Of a DNA stretch of 58,645 bases, positions 51,473 through 58,645 are shown piece by piece; the stretch's first letter is position 1, and every line of letters begins with the position of its first letter. Source of the DNA: DASVEG01 sp035540495 (GTDB lineage: Bacteria; Actinomycetota; Acidimicrobiia; Acidimicrobiales; CADCTF01); contig DATLGL010000025.1 of assembly GCA_035540495.1 (NCBI GenBank), forward strand, positions 1 through 58,645. Reading direction: 5' to 3'. The notes beneath the pieces were generated by a model, which did not search any database, was not told the origin of the DNA, and saw only the letters and a program-made list of their open reading frames with translations. A program made the position numbers and the translations under genes.

Positions 51473-51652
51473 CTAATCGACCTCGATGGCCTGGCGGCCG
51501 CCGTACCACCCGCAGTTCGGGCAGACGACGTGCGGCATCTTCGCCTGACCGCACTGGGGGCAGACCGAGCGGGGCGGCGCGTCGAGGCGCCAGGCGGACG
51601 CCTTCCGCGAGCGGCTCTTGGCCTTGGACGTCTTCTTCTTGGGGACAGCCAT
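51473..51652 (-). CDS. rpmF: 50S ribosomal protein L32
   Basis: 59 residues from ATG 51652, which has an AAGGA ribosome-binding site. AVPKKKTSKAKSRSRKASAW is the family start. Two CxxC pairs (CPQCG and CPNCG) form the zinc ribbon, so this is the zinc-containing form. It lies directly after the DUF177 gene, the typical pairing. Confidence 0.97.
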   Translation of the reverse strand: MAVPKKKTSKAKSRSRKASAWRLDAPPRSVCPQCGQAKMPHVVCPNCGWYGGRQAIEVD

Positions 51653-51684
51653 CGGGTTTTCCTTGGTCCTCGTCGGTGGGCGGT

Positions 51685-52188
51685 TCAGTCTTCGGTACGG
51701 AGCTCGTCGAGCGCCGCCCACCGGGGGTCGACGGGCGCCTCGCAGGAGCACGACCCTTCGTTCAGGTCGGTCCCGCACTGGGCGCAGAGCCCCCGGCAAT
51801 CCTCCTTGCAGAGGGGCGCCGGCGGCAATTCGAGCACTACAGCTTCGCGCGCCAGCGGCTCGAGGTCGATCTGCTCGTGCGCGAGCGGGTACGACTCCCC
51901 CTCGACGAAGTCGGCTTCGAACACCTCGTGCACGTCCGCGGTGAGCACACCTCTGGCGGGCTGGAGGCATCGCCGGCACTGGCCGGTCCACGGCGCGGAG
52001 ACCGTTCCGATCGCCTCGACGGTCGCGCCGACCGGCTCGAGCACGACGTCGACCTCGACCTCTGCTCCGGCGGGCACCTCGCTTCCGGAGACGAACAGGT
52101 CGTCGATGGGCGCGCTGACGCGCTCACGCCGCGGATCACGCGACTTGAGGACACGACCGACGTGCACGTGGAAGGGGCTTGCTCGCAT
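51685..52188 (-). CDS. DUF177 (YceD) family protein
   Basis: 167 residues. Family features are VEAIGTVSAPWTGQCRRCLQP and the late cysteine block CKEDCRGLCAQCGTDLNEG with acidic ends. YceD proteins are linked to 23S rRNA accumulation. Placement just before rpmF is conserved. The start has a 57-base gap from the upstream coiled-coil gene. Confidence 0.93.
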   Translation of the reverse strand: MRASPFHVHVGRVLKSRDPRRERVSAPIDDLFVSGSEVPAGAEVEVDVVLEPVGATVEAIGTVSAPWTGQCRRCLQPARGVLTADVHEVFEADFVEGESYPLAHEQIDLEPLAREAVVLELPPAPLCKEDCRGLCAQCGTDLNEGSCSCEAPVDPRWAALDELRTED

Positions 52189-52245
52189 GGGGACCGTCCA
52201 TTGTCGCGGACGAACGGCACAACCCCGCCGTTTTGTGGTGCGGCG

Positions 52246-52803
52246 CTACTCGACGTCTTGGTCGAAGAAGGCTTCGGTCGAGGCCTCGTCGTCGCCAAGG
52301 CTGACGTCGGGCCGATCGGCCGGGGCAGCGACCGAGCGCAGCTTCTCCCGCCCGGCCCGTGCCGTCTTCAGCGTGCGCTCGAGGACGATCTCGAACGACG
52401 CAAGCTTCTGGTCGCAGTAGTCCTCGGCCTCCAAGCGCAGGCGGCGCGCCTCGTCGCGCGCCTCCTCGACGAGGCGCGATGCTGTCGTCCGGGCCTCGCG
52501 GACGATCTCCTGGCGTTCGACCATCCGTTCCGCACGCACACGTGCGGCCTCGAGGATCTCGTCGCCCTCGCGAGCGACCTTGGCGAGGAACTCGTCGCGC
52601 TCCTTCAGCATCCAGCGGGCCTGGCGGAGCTCGTCGGGGAACTTCTCGAGCGCGTCTTCGAGGAGCTCGAGGATCTCGTCCTTCGCCACCATCACCGACG
52701 CCGACAGCGGGACCGACTTCGCGTTGCTGACGATCTCGATGACGCGCCGAACCAGCGTCTCGGCGTCGACATCCTCGGGGTTGGTGCCGACGGGGAGGCT
52801 CAC
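52246..52803 (-). CDS. coiled-coil protein, DivIVA / ATP-synthase-B-like
   Basis: 185 residues. From about residue 40 to 150 it is a long charged coiled coil (LLEDALEKFPDELRQARWMLKERDE, ARRLRLEAEDYCDQKL), with a short N-terminal region and an acidic tail. It matches in position and style the conserved actinobacterial protein between coaD and DUF177 (Rv2927c-like), which is often mislabelled as an ATP synthase subunit. There is no membrane helix here, so ATP synthase is unlikely. The function is unknown. Confidence 0.8.
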   Translation of the reverse strand: MSLPVGTNPEDVDAETLVRRVIEIVSNAKSVPLSASVMVAKDEILELLEDALEKFPDELRQARWMLKERDEFLAKVAREGDEILEAARVRAERMVERQEIVREARTTASRLVEEARDEARRLRLEAEDYCDQKLASFEIVLERTLKTARAGREKLRSVAAPADRPDVSLGDDEASTEAFFDQDVE

Positions 52804-52813
52804 CTCGCGCTCC

Positions 52814-53311
52814 TTACCGTTCCGGGAACCGCTCGGCGAGGCGGTCGAAGACCGCGTCGGGGACCATGCCCTTCACGCGACCGGCGCCGCCGTATCGCGA
52901 GATCTCCCGAACGAGCGACGACGCGATGAACGAGCTCTGGGTCGAGCACGGGAGGAAGACCGTCTCGAGGCCGGAGATCTTCTTGTTCATGTGGGCCATC
53001 TGCAGCTCGTACTCGAAGTCACCCGCCACCCGCAGTCCCTTGACGAGGTAATCGGCGCCGACCTCGTGGGCGACGTCGACGGTGAGCTTCGTCATCGACA
53101 CCACCTCGACGTTGTCGAGGTGGGCCAGCGCCTCGGTGATCATGCCGATGCGCTCCTCGACGGAGAACATCGGCTCGCCCTTGCCGGGGTTGCGTATCGG
53201 GCTGACGACCAACCGGTCGAACAGCCGCGCCGCGGCCTCGAAGACCTCGATGTGTCCGTTGTGCGGGGGGTCGAACGAGCCCGGGCAGAGGGCAGTCGTC
53301 AAGGCGTTCAC
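52814..53311 (-). CDS. coaD: phosphopantetheine adenylyltransferase
   Basis: About 165 residues from GTG 53311. The nucleotidyltransferase motif LCPGSFDPPHNGHIEVF is at the N-terminus; YLVKGLRVAGDFEYELQMAHMN and FIASSLVREI follow. CoaD makes dephospho-CoA, the penultimate step of CoA synthesis. The GTG overlaps the rsmD stop (GTGA), the usual rsmD-coaD pair. Confidence 0.96.
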   Translation of the reverse strand: MNALTTALCPGSFDPPHNGHIEVFEAAARLFDRLVVSPIRNPGKGEPMFSVEERIGMITEALAHLDNVEVVSMTKLTVDVAHEVGADYLVKGLRVAGDFEYELQMAHMNKKISGLETVFLPCSTQSSFIASSLVREISRYGGAGRVKGMVPDAVFDRLAERFPER

Positions 53312-53823
53312 TCCTGGGGCTCGAAGAGCGTGACCACGGTACTCCCGTACCGCTTCGACTTGAGAATCATCCATCGTGGCCCGAGAGCGACCTCGCGATC
53401 GCTCTCCGCGACGACGAGTTGGGCCCGCACCGACCCGATGGCTCCCCAATCGTCGAAGGCGTATGGGGGATCCGCGAACACCACGTGGAGCGCCGGAGCA
53501 GACGCCACCCACGAGGCGACGTCGCGCACGATGACGCTCCCCCGATCGGCGAGACCCGTGGAGGCGAGGTTCGTCCGCACCGCGTCGGCAGCCCGGCGGT
53601 CGCTGTCGACGAACAGGCACGACGCCGCTCCCCTCGACAGGGCCTCGATGCCGAGCGCGCCCGTTCCTGCGAAGAGGTCGGCGGCGTCGAGGCCCTCCCA
53701 CTCGACGATCGACTGCAGCGTGTTGAAGATCGCTTCCCGCACGAAGTCGGACGTCGGCCGGGTGGCGTCGCCCTTCGGCGCGATCAGCCGCCTACCCCTG
53801 GCGGAACCGCCGACGACCCTCAT
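53308..53823 (-). CDS. rsmD: 16S rRNA (guanine966-N2)-methyltransferase RsmD
   Basis: 171 residues. MRVVGGSARGRRL starts the family. The SAM motif is DLFAGTGALGIEALSRGA and the catalytic motif DPPY is in VVFADPPYAFDD. It methylates G966 of 16S rRNA. ATG 53823 has a GGAGGAAC ribosome-binding site. It leads the rsmD-coaD-...-rpmF unit. Confidence 0.95.
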   Translation of the reverse strand: MRVVGGSARGRRLIAPKGDATRPTSDFVREAIFNTLQSIVEWEGLDAADLFAGTGALGIEALSRGAASCLFVDSDRRAADAVRTNLASTGLADRGSVIVRDVASWVASAPALHVVFADPPYAFDDWGAIGSVRAQLVVAESDREVALGPRWMILKSKRYGSTVVTLFEPQE

Positions 53824-53849
53824 GTTCCTCCCACTCCACCCTCCCCGCC

Positions 53850-53855
53850 TACCTT
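53850..53855 (+). promoter_or_regulatory. leaderless -10 box of the small CxxC-protein gene
   Basis: TACCTT lies six bases before GTG 53862. Confidence 0.45.
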
Positions 53856-53861
53856 CGCAGA

Positions 53862-54044
53862 GTGCCCGAGCCCGACCGCGTCATCACCTGCATCGACTGC
53901 GGCGGACGCGCGCACCTCCTCACACGCTTCGACGACGAGTACCCGGAGCCACAACCGGGGGACGTGCTCATGTACCGCTGCGAAGACTGCCTCGACGGCT
54001 GGTACCTCGAGGTGCCCGAAGATGACGGCGAAGATCGCCCGTAG
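53862..54044 (+). CDS. small zinc-ribbon-like protein, function unknown
   Basis: 60 residues, highly acidic, with two CxxC pairs (ITCIDCGGRAHLL and YRCEDCLDGWYLE) that probably bind zinc. A TACCTT box six bases before GTG 53862 suggests a leaderless transcript. It lies between the divergent rsmD and the co-oriented esterase gene, whose start follows 15 bases after its stop. No known family is recognised. Confidence 0.7.
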   Translation: MPEPDRVITCIDCGGRAHLLTRFDDEYPEPQPGDVLMYRCEDCLDGWYLEVPEDDGEDRP

Positions 54045-54045
54045 T

Positions 54046-54051
54046 TAGGGT
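54046..54051 (+). promoter_or_regulatory. leaderless -10 box of the HSL-type esterase gene
   Basis: TAGGGT lies eight bases before ATG 54060, in the 15-base gap after the CxxC-protein gene. Confidence 0.5.
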
Positions 54052-54059
54052 CGCCGCCC

Positions 54060-54992
54060 ATGGCGCTCGACCCGATCATCCAGGCCATCGTCGACGGCAC
54101 TCCGCCCGCCGCGGAACCTCCCGCTGACAACGCGGTGCGCCTGCAGCAGAGCCGCGACGGCTACCTGATGCTGCGCGCCGCAGGTGGTGAGGATCCGCCC
54201 CTCGCCTCGGTCGTCGACCGCACCATCCCCGGTCCGGCGGGAGACGTTCCCGTCCGCGTCTACACGCCGGAGGGCTCGGGCCCGTTCCCGGTCGTCGTCT
54301 ACTTCCACGGCGGCGGTTGGACGATCGGCTCGATCGACAGCCACGATCCCGTCACCCGCCGGATGGCCGCAGAGGCCGGCGCCGTAGTTGTCAGCGTCGA
54401 GTACCGCCTCGCGCCCGAGCACCCCTTCCCCGCTGCCGTCGACGACAGCCTCGCCGCTTTCGACTGGGTGTTCGCCAACGCCGCGGAGCTGAACGGCGAC
54501 CCGTCGAAGCTCGCGGTCGCCGGTGACAGCGCGGGAGGCAACCTCGCTGCGGTGGCGGCGATCCACGCCCGCGACACGGGTACGCCGCTCGCGGCCCAGA
54601 TCCTCATCTACCCGTCGGTCGATCAACGCGAGGGATACGCGTCGTACGACGAGAACGAAGCCGGACCGTTCCTCACCAAGGAGACGATGGTCTGGTTCAA
54701 GGCGCAGTACGCGGCCGATCCGCTCGACTGGCGGGCCTCGCCGATCGTCGCCGAAGACCTGTCACGCCTGGCGCCCGCGCTGGTCATCACCGGCCAGTAC
54801 GACCCGCTGCGCGACGAAGGCAAGGCGTACGCCGCGGCGCTCGAGGAAGCGGGCACGCCCGTCACGCTGCACAACTACGAGACGATGCCGCACGTGTTCG
54901 TGCAGATGTGGGGCGTGCTGCCCGCGGCGAAGGAATGCATGACGGAGATCGCGGAGACCTTGAAGAAGGCCTTCGCCGTCTCCGGGTCCTAG
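54060..54992 (+). CDS. HSL-family alpha/beta hydrolase (esterase)
   Basis: 310 residues, hormone-sensitive-lipase type. The oxyanion motif VVYFHGGGWTIGS is near residue 80. The nucleophile serine is in VAGDSAGGN, the Asp in TGQYDPLRDEG and the His in MPHVF. It hydrolyses carboxylic esters; the substrate is unknown. A TAGGGT box eight bases before ATG 54060 gives a likely leaderless promoter. Its stop and the stop of the convergent permease share the palindrome CTAG (54989-54992). Confidence 0.92.
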   Translation: MALDPIIQAIVDGTPPAAEPPADNAVRLQQSRDGYLMLRAAGGEDPPLASVVDRTIPGPAGDVPVRVYTPEGSGPFPVVVYFHGGGWTIGSIDSHDPVTRRMAAEAGAVVVSVEYRLAPEHPFPAAVDDSLAAFDWVFANAAELNGDPSKLAVAGDSAGGNLAAVAAIHARDTGTPLAAQILIYPSVDQREGYASYDENEAGPFLTKETMVWFKAQYAADPLDWRASPIVAEDLSRLAPALVITGQYDPLRDEGKAYAAALEEAGTPVTLHNYETMPHVFVQMWGVLPAAKECMTEIAETLKKAFAVSGS

Positions 54993-55858
54993 ACCTTCGA
55001 CTCCGCTTCGGCGGCGTTGGCAGCCAGGTCTTCCACGCCGCTGACCGCGATCGCGCCGGCCGAGTAGCGCCGGCGCTGGCGCACCTCGAGCCGTCGGGCG
55101 ATGCGGCTCAGCACGAGGTTCACGACCAGGAAGAGCAACGCGGCGACGAACAGCGACTGCAGGATGTTCTTCCGTGCGGTGCCGAGGATGTTGGCGTGCC
55201 GCAGCAGCTCGGGGTAGGCGATGATGAACGCGAGCGACGTGTCCTTGAGCAGCGTCACCAGCTGGCTGACGATCGCTGGGATCATGCGGCGGAGCGCCTG
55301 CGGGACGACGACGAGCCGCATCGCCTTCCAGTAGGTCAGGCCGATCGCGAGCGATGCCTCCATCTGCCCGCGTTCGAGCGAGAGGATGCCGGCCCGGAAG
55401 ATCTCGCCAAGCACCGCGCTGTTGTAGAGCGTCAGGCCCAGCACGACGTACCAGAACGCCGGCCAGTCGAGGCCGTAGCGGGGCAGCATCAGGAACGAGA
55501 AGAAGATGAGCAGGAGGACGGGCAGTCCTCGGAAGAACTCGACCCACGCCGTGAACGCCCACCGAACCGGCGCCGTCTGCGCCAGCCGACCGAGCGCGAG
55601 CACCATGCCGATGGCCATCGAGAGCCCCATGGCGACGAGGGCGATACGGACGTTCTCCTTGAGTCCGAGGAGAAGGAAGCGGAACTCGGGCCACTTCGTG
55701 AACGGCTCCCACAGGTCGGCTTCGAGCTGACCCTGGTCGCGCAGGCGCGAGAGGGCGCCGACGACGACCGCGAGGAGAACGAGGCCCGAGACGATCGAAG
55801 CGATGAGCACGCGGCGGCGGGCACGCGGACCGAGCTCGTCGGCGAGGACCGCCGTCAT
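54989..55858 (-). CDS. polar amino-acid ABC transporter permease (GluD-like)
   Basis: 289 residues. An N-terminal membrane segment (VLIASIVSGLVLLAVVVGAL) and an external loop precede a HisM/GlnP-type transmembrane domain. LFLVVNLVLSRIARRLE ends the last segment, and EASLAIGLTYWKAMRLVVVPQALRRMIP is the EAA loop that contacts the ATPase. It pairs with the other permease. The order binding protein, permease 1, permease 2 matches gluABCD-like operons of actinobacteria. Glutamate is the likely class of substrate but unproved. Confidence 0.92.
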   Translation of the reverse strand: MTAVLADELGPRARRRVLIASIVSGLVLLAVVVGALSRLRDQGQLEADLWEPFTKWPEFRFLLLGLKENVRIALVAMGLSMAIGMVLALGRLAQTAPVRWAFTAWVEFFRGLPVLLLIFFSFLMLPRYGLDWPAFWYVVLGLTLYNSAVLGEIFRAGILSLERGQMEASLAIGLTYWKAMRLVVVPQALRRMIPAIVSQLVTLLKDTSLAFIIAYPELLRHANILGTARKNILQSLFVAALLFLVVNLVLSRIARRLEVRQRRRYSAGAIAVSGVEDLAANAAEAESKV

Positions 55859-55865
55859 CGGCGCC

Positions 55866-56459
55866 TCACCGCCTCACCGCTACACGACGTTCGAGCGCGC
55901 CGAACAGGAGCCCGGCGGGGATCGTCAGCGTGAGGTAGGCGACGGCGATCCCGAAGAAGACCGACACGGACTGCGCCGTCTCGTTCTGCAGCAGGATCGC
56001 CTGGCGCATCAGTTCGCCGACGGCGATCACGCCCCCAGCGACGGAACTGTTCTTGATCAACGCGATGAAGATGTTGCCGATCGGCCCGACGACCGACCGG
56101 AAGGCCTGGGGCAGCACGACGATCCGCAGCGTCTGCGGGAAGGTCAGTCCGATGGCGCGAGCCGCCTCCGCCTGCCCGCGTGACACGGTGTTGATGCCGG
56201 CTCGGATCGTCTCGGCCAGGAACGGCGACGTGTACACGCCGAGCACGATCACGGCCGACACGAACGCGGAGTAGCGGATCCCCAGCTTCGTGAAGCCGAA
56301 GTAGAAGAGCACCATCTGCACGGCGAGCGGTGTGTTGCGAACGCACTCGACCCACACCGCGCCTGCCACCCGCAACGGCGGCACGGGGCTCACCCTGAAC
56401 GCCGCGACCAGCGTTCCGACGAGGAACGCCAGCGCGAACGCCAGCAGGGTGAGCCCCAC
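55866..56459 (-). CDS. polar amino-acid ABC transporter permease (GluC-like)
   Basis: At least 197 residues. It carries an EAA loop, AEAARAIGLTFPQTLRIVVLPQAFR, and about five membrane segments. GTG 56459 is the first standard start, but the open frame runs on to 56522 and encodes NLDLYWRGYRFT, a typical N-terminus of this family. The true start may therefore be a CTG (56513 is the best candidate). Seven bases separate it from the second permease, and it begins next to the binding-protein stop. Confidence 0.9.
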   Translation of the reverse strand: MGLTLLAFALAFLVGTLVAAFRVSPVPPLRVAGAVWVECVRNTPLAVQMVLFYFGFTKLGIRYSAFVSAVIVLGVYTSPFLAETIRAGINTVSRGQAEAARAIGLTFPQTLRIVVLPQAFRSVVGPIGNIFIALIKNSSVAGGVIAVGELMRQAILLQNETAQSVSVFFGIAVAYLTLTIPAGLLFGALERRVAVRR

Positions 56460-56522
56460 CGTGAAGCGATAACCCCGCCAGTACAGGTCGAGGTTGTCGA
56501 GGACGACGTCCAGCGGAGGTGC

Positions 56523-57554
56523 CTAGGGCTTCGCGGTGCTGGTCGTAGGCGCCATGGTCGTCGTCGTCCCGCCGGAGCCACCGCCGGCGGTCGTCGTGGA
56601 CGCGCCGGTCCCGCCGGCAGCTCCACCCGAGGTGTAGCGGTCGACCTTCGGCGGCTCGGGCGCTTCCTCACCCGCTTCGCCGACGGTGCGGTCGAACGCC
56701 TCTTCCCACTCGCCGCTCTCGTAGATCTCCTCGAGGACCTCGTTGATGAAGTCGCGGAAGTCGTCGTCACCCTTCTTGATGCCGATGCCGTACGGCTCCT
56801 CGGTGAAGGTCTCGCCGACGAGCTGGAAGTCGTTCGGGCTGTCCTTGATCAGGCCGAGCAGGATGATGTTGTCGGTGGTGACCGCCTGGACGCGTCCGTC
56901 CTTCAGCGCCTCGGCGCAGAGGGAGTACTTGTCGAAGCTGACCGACACGTCGGCCTGCGGAGCCTTCGCCTGGACGTTCTTGATCGACGTCGACCCGACG
57001 ACCGAGCAGACCTTCTTGCCGTTCAGGTCTTCGACGCTCTTGATCGACGTGTCGCCCTTCTTGACCATGATGTCCTGGCCGGCGATGTAGTACGGACCGG
57101 CGAAGTCGACCCGCTGCTTCCGGGTGTCGTTGATGGTGTAGGTCGCGACGACCATGTCGACCTTGCCCTCCTCGATGAAGGGCTCGCGGTTGGCGGAGAC
57201 GGTCTCGACGAACTCGATCTTGTCGGCCGCGTCTTCCAGCGACCCGCCGAAGATCCGCTGCGCGATCAACTTGGCGATCTCGACGTCGAAGCCCTGCACA
57301 TCGCCCGACACCGGGTCCTTCAGGCCGAACAGCGGCTGGTCGAACTTCGTGCCGACGGTGATCTTCCCGGCGGCTTGAAGCTTCGCCATGGTCGTGCCTT
57401 CTTCGAACTCCGGAACGGCGGGCTCGGTATCGCCTGCTGCGTCATCGTTGGCACCGCTGTCGACCGCTGGGTCGTCATCACTCCCGCACGCGCCTGCGAG
57501 CAGGGCGAGGAGGGAGAGCAGCACGGCTGCCAGCCACCAGCGTCTTCTGGTCAT
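56523..57554 (-). CDS. amino-acid ABC transporter substrate-binding lipoprotein
   Basis: 343 residues. The lipobox is LLAGAC near residue 23. The mature part is a type-II periplasmic-binding fold (SBP_bac_3): ITVGTKFDQPLFGLKD, GFDVEIAKLIAQRIFGG, INDTRKQRVDFAGPYYIAGQ and EPYGIGIKKGDDDF. It ends in a Thr/Gly-rich tail (about 40 residues) unusual for the family. An AAAGGGG ribosome-binding site precedes ATG 57554. It captures a polar amino acid, probably glutamate or glutamine, outside the cell. Confidence 0.94.
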   Translation of the reverse strand: MTRRRWWLAAVLLSLLALLAGACGSDDDPAVDSGANDDAAGDTEPAVPEFEEGTTMAKLQAAGKITVGTKFDQPLFGLKDPVSGDVQGFDVEIAKLIAQRIFGGSLEDAADKIEFVETVSANREPFIEEGKVDMVVATYTINDTRKQRVDFAGPYYIAGQDIMVKKGDTSIKSVEDLNGKKVCSVVGSTSIKNVQAKAPQADVSVSFDKYSLCAEALKDGRVQAVTTDNIILLGLIKDSPNDFQLVGETFTEEPYGIGIKKGDDDFRDFINEVLEEIYESGEWEEAFDRTVGEAGEEAPEPPKVDRYTSGGAAGGTGASTTTAGGGSGGTTTTMAPTTSTAKP

Positions 57555-57578
57555 TGATATCCCCTTTGTCGGTGTTCG

Positions 57579-58322
57579 TCAGTGAGCCAGGATCTTCGAG
57601 AGGAAGTCGCGAGCGCGCTCCGTCCGGGGAGCGGAGAAGAAGGTCTCGGGCGGTGCGAGCTCGACGATCGACCCCTCGTCCATGAAGGCGACGCGCTGCG
57701 CCGCGGATCGGGCGAAGCCCATCTCGTGGGTGACGACGAGCATCGTCGTACCCTCGTTCGCGAGCTCGAGCATCACGTCGAGGACCTCCTTGATCATCTC
57801 CGGATCGAGCGCCGACGTGGGCTCGTCGAAGAGCATGACCTTCGGGTCCATGGCGAGTGCCCGAGCGATGGCGGCCCGTTGCTGCTGGCCGCCGGACAGC
57901 TCGGCCGGGTACTTGCCGGCCTGGTTCCTGATGCCGACCCGCTCCAGGAGCTCGTGGGCGCGGTCGCGCGCCTCGGACTTCCCCATGCCGCGGACCTTGA
58001 TCGGCCCGAGGGTGACGTTGTCCAGGACGGTCTTGTGCGCGAACAGGTTGAACGACTGGAAGACCATCCCGACGTCGGCCCGGAGGCGTGCGAGGGCCTT
58101 GCCCTCCTCGGGCAGCGGCTGGCCGTCGACCGTGATCGTCCCGCTCTGGATCGGCTCGAGCCGGTTGATGGTGCGACAGAGCGTCGACTTCCCGGATCCC
58201 GAGGGACCGATCACCACGACCACCTCGCCGCGGTGGACGGTCAAGCTGACGTCGCGCAGGACGTGCAACTCGCCGAACCACTTGTCGACGTGGTCGAGAA
58301 CGACGAGCGGCTCCCCCGGCAT
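57579..58322 (-). CDS. amino-acid ABC transporter ATP-binding protein (GluA-like)
   Basis: 247 residues. Walker A GPSGSGKST, Q-loop VFQSFNLFAHKTVLDN, signature LSGGQQQR, Walker B LFDEPTSALDPE and the switch VVTHEMGF are all present and typical of the GlnQ/HisP group. It heads a four-gene transporter unit. TAGGTT nine bases before ATG 58322 suggests a leaderless promoter. Confidence 0.95.
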   Translation of the reverse strand: MPGEPLVVLDHVDKWFGELHVLRDVSLTVHRGEVVVVIGPSGSGKSTLCRTINRLEPIQSGTITVDGQPLPEEGKALARLRADVGMVFQSFNLFAHKTVLDNVTLGPIKVRGMGKSEARDRAHELLERVGIRNQAGKYPAELSGGQQQRAAIARALAMDPKVMLFDEPTSALDPEMIKEVLDVMLELANEGTTMLVVTHEMGFARSAAQRVAFMDEGSIVELAPPETFFSAPRTERARDFLSKILAH

Positions 58323-58479
58323 GCTCCGTTGAACCTACTCGGGCAGTCGCTTTGGCGCCGGGCAGGGGTCCTGGACTTACATGTCGAACTAGGGGTTCCG
58401 TAACCGACCGCACCGTCAGGCCGCTCGCGTCCGGGCGGAGCACAGCCACCAACTTCGCACCAGGGGGTCCGTCCAAGCC
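58323..58479. other. divergent intergenic region, transporter operon / exported protein
   Basis: 157 bases without a gene. The minus-strand TAGGTT at 58337-58332 fits the transporter operon. No second promoter can be placed with confidence in the plus direction; TTACAT near 58377 is the best AT-rich hexamer. No operator repeats stand out. Confidence 0.4.
58332..58337 (-). promoter_or_regulatory. leaderless -10 box of the amino-acid transporter operon
   Basis: TAGGTT ends nine bases before ATG 58322 on the minus strand. Confidence 0.5.
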
Positions 58480-58645
58480 ATGCGCCGATCTGTGCTGCGT
58501 CTCTACGCACCGTTCCTCGCCGTCCTCGTAGGACAGGCTGCGTTCGTGATCATCGCTCCCTCCAGGGGCGAGGCACCGACGAACCAGTTCAACGTCGCAA
58601 CCGACGGGTTCGCTGCGCCGGGGACGGTGTCGGGGGACGCGGGGG
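58480..58645 (+). CDS. exported protein, N-terminal part (partial)
   Basis: ATG 58480 opens a frame that runs off the right edge. The 55 visible residues show a basic start, a hydrophobic stretch (LYAPFLAVLVGQAAFVIIA) and then SRGEAPTNQFNVATDGFAAPG, as in a signal peptide or membrane anchor followed by a secreted domain. The divergent position beside an amino-acid transporter suggests another exported binding or regulatory protein, but no family can be named from this piece. Confidence 0.6.
   Translation, partial: MRRSVLRLYAPFLAVLVGQAAFVIIAPSRGEAPTNQFNVATDGFAAPGTVSGDAG

Noticed and set aside
52246..52803. ATP synthase subunit B
   Set aside because: Coiled-coil similarity only; no membrane helix and no other ATP synthase genes, while its position fits the conserved actinobacterial coiled-coil protein.

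Overview
The window is a gene-dense, high-GC stretch with almost no intergenic space and frequent GTG starts. It contains actinobacterial housekeeping clusters (rpsB-tsf-pyrH-frr, rpsP-khpA-rimM-trmD-rplS-lepB, a WhiG/FliA-type sigma factor beside dprA and comM, DUF2469). This points to an actinomycete, most plausibly of the class Acidimicrobiia. That class assignment is inferred from protein flavour and could not be checked by search. No tRNA, rRNA, CRISPR array, integrase or insertion sequence was seen, and no gap above 300 bases lacks a gene.

Layout. 1-2.4 kb is a small accessory edge: the end of an HNH/DUF222-like protein, a YjbR-like protein, a methyltransferase-like protein, a membrane protein and an SDR. 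2.4-5.6 kb holds two prolyl-tRNA synthetases of different structural types back to back. 5.6-11.4 kb holds an ABC-2 exporter, a zinc alcohol dehydrogenase, a lipoprotein, an Eis-like acetyltransferase and a Thr/Pro-rich surface protein. 11.4-19.8 kb is a long minus-strand operon reading rpsB, tsf, pyrH, frr, cdsA, dxr, rseP, ispG (translation, nucleotide and lipid precursors, isoprenoids). 19.9-25.4 kb is an envelope segment: a SpoIID-like protein, a degenerate LytM domain fused to an alpha/beta hydrolase, and a membrane-anchored stalk protein with ten-residue repeats. 25.5-29.5 kb holds a WhiG-type sigma factor with a coupled membrane protein, then dprA and comM. 29.6-35.6 kb holds a crotonase, a rhodanese, a PLP sulfur-amino-acid enzyme, yraN, DUF2469, lepB, rplS, trmD, rimM, khpA and rpsP. 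35.6-53.8 kb holds ffh, a lipoprotein, ftsY, a large repeat protein, smc, a plus-strand PhoD/kinase pair, a YhhN protein, mutM, rnc, acpP, plsX, rpmF, DUF177, a coiled-coil protein, coaD and rsmD. 53.8-58.6 kb holds a small CxxC protein, an HSL-type esterase, a complete polar amino-acid ABC transporter and the start of an exported protein.

How they work together. Most genes run on the minus strand and are translationally coupled through ATGA, GTGA or TGATG junctions, forming one near-continuous block for ribosome biogenesis, tRNA charging and modification, protein targeting and export, chromosome organisation, and fatty-acid, phospholipid and isoprenoid precursors. Accessory envelope genes are inserted at defined breaks that carry their own terminators and promoters.

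Most notable signals: the paired dissimilar ProRS genes; the degenerate LytM-hydrolase/SpoIID pair; the decapeptide-repeat stalk protein; an uncharacterised membrane protein coupled to the sigma factor; loss of rnhB from its usual place; and a recurrent TAnnnT box 6-11 bases before start codons, indicating widespread leaderless transcription, including one overlapping bidirectional pair.
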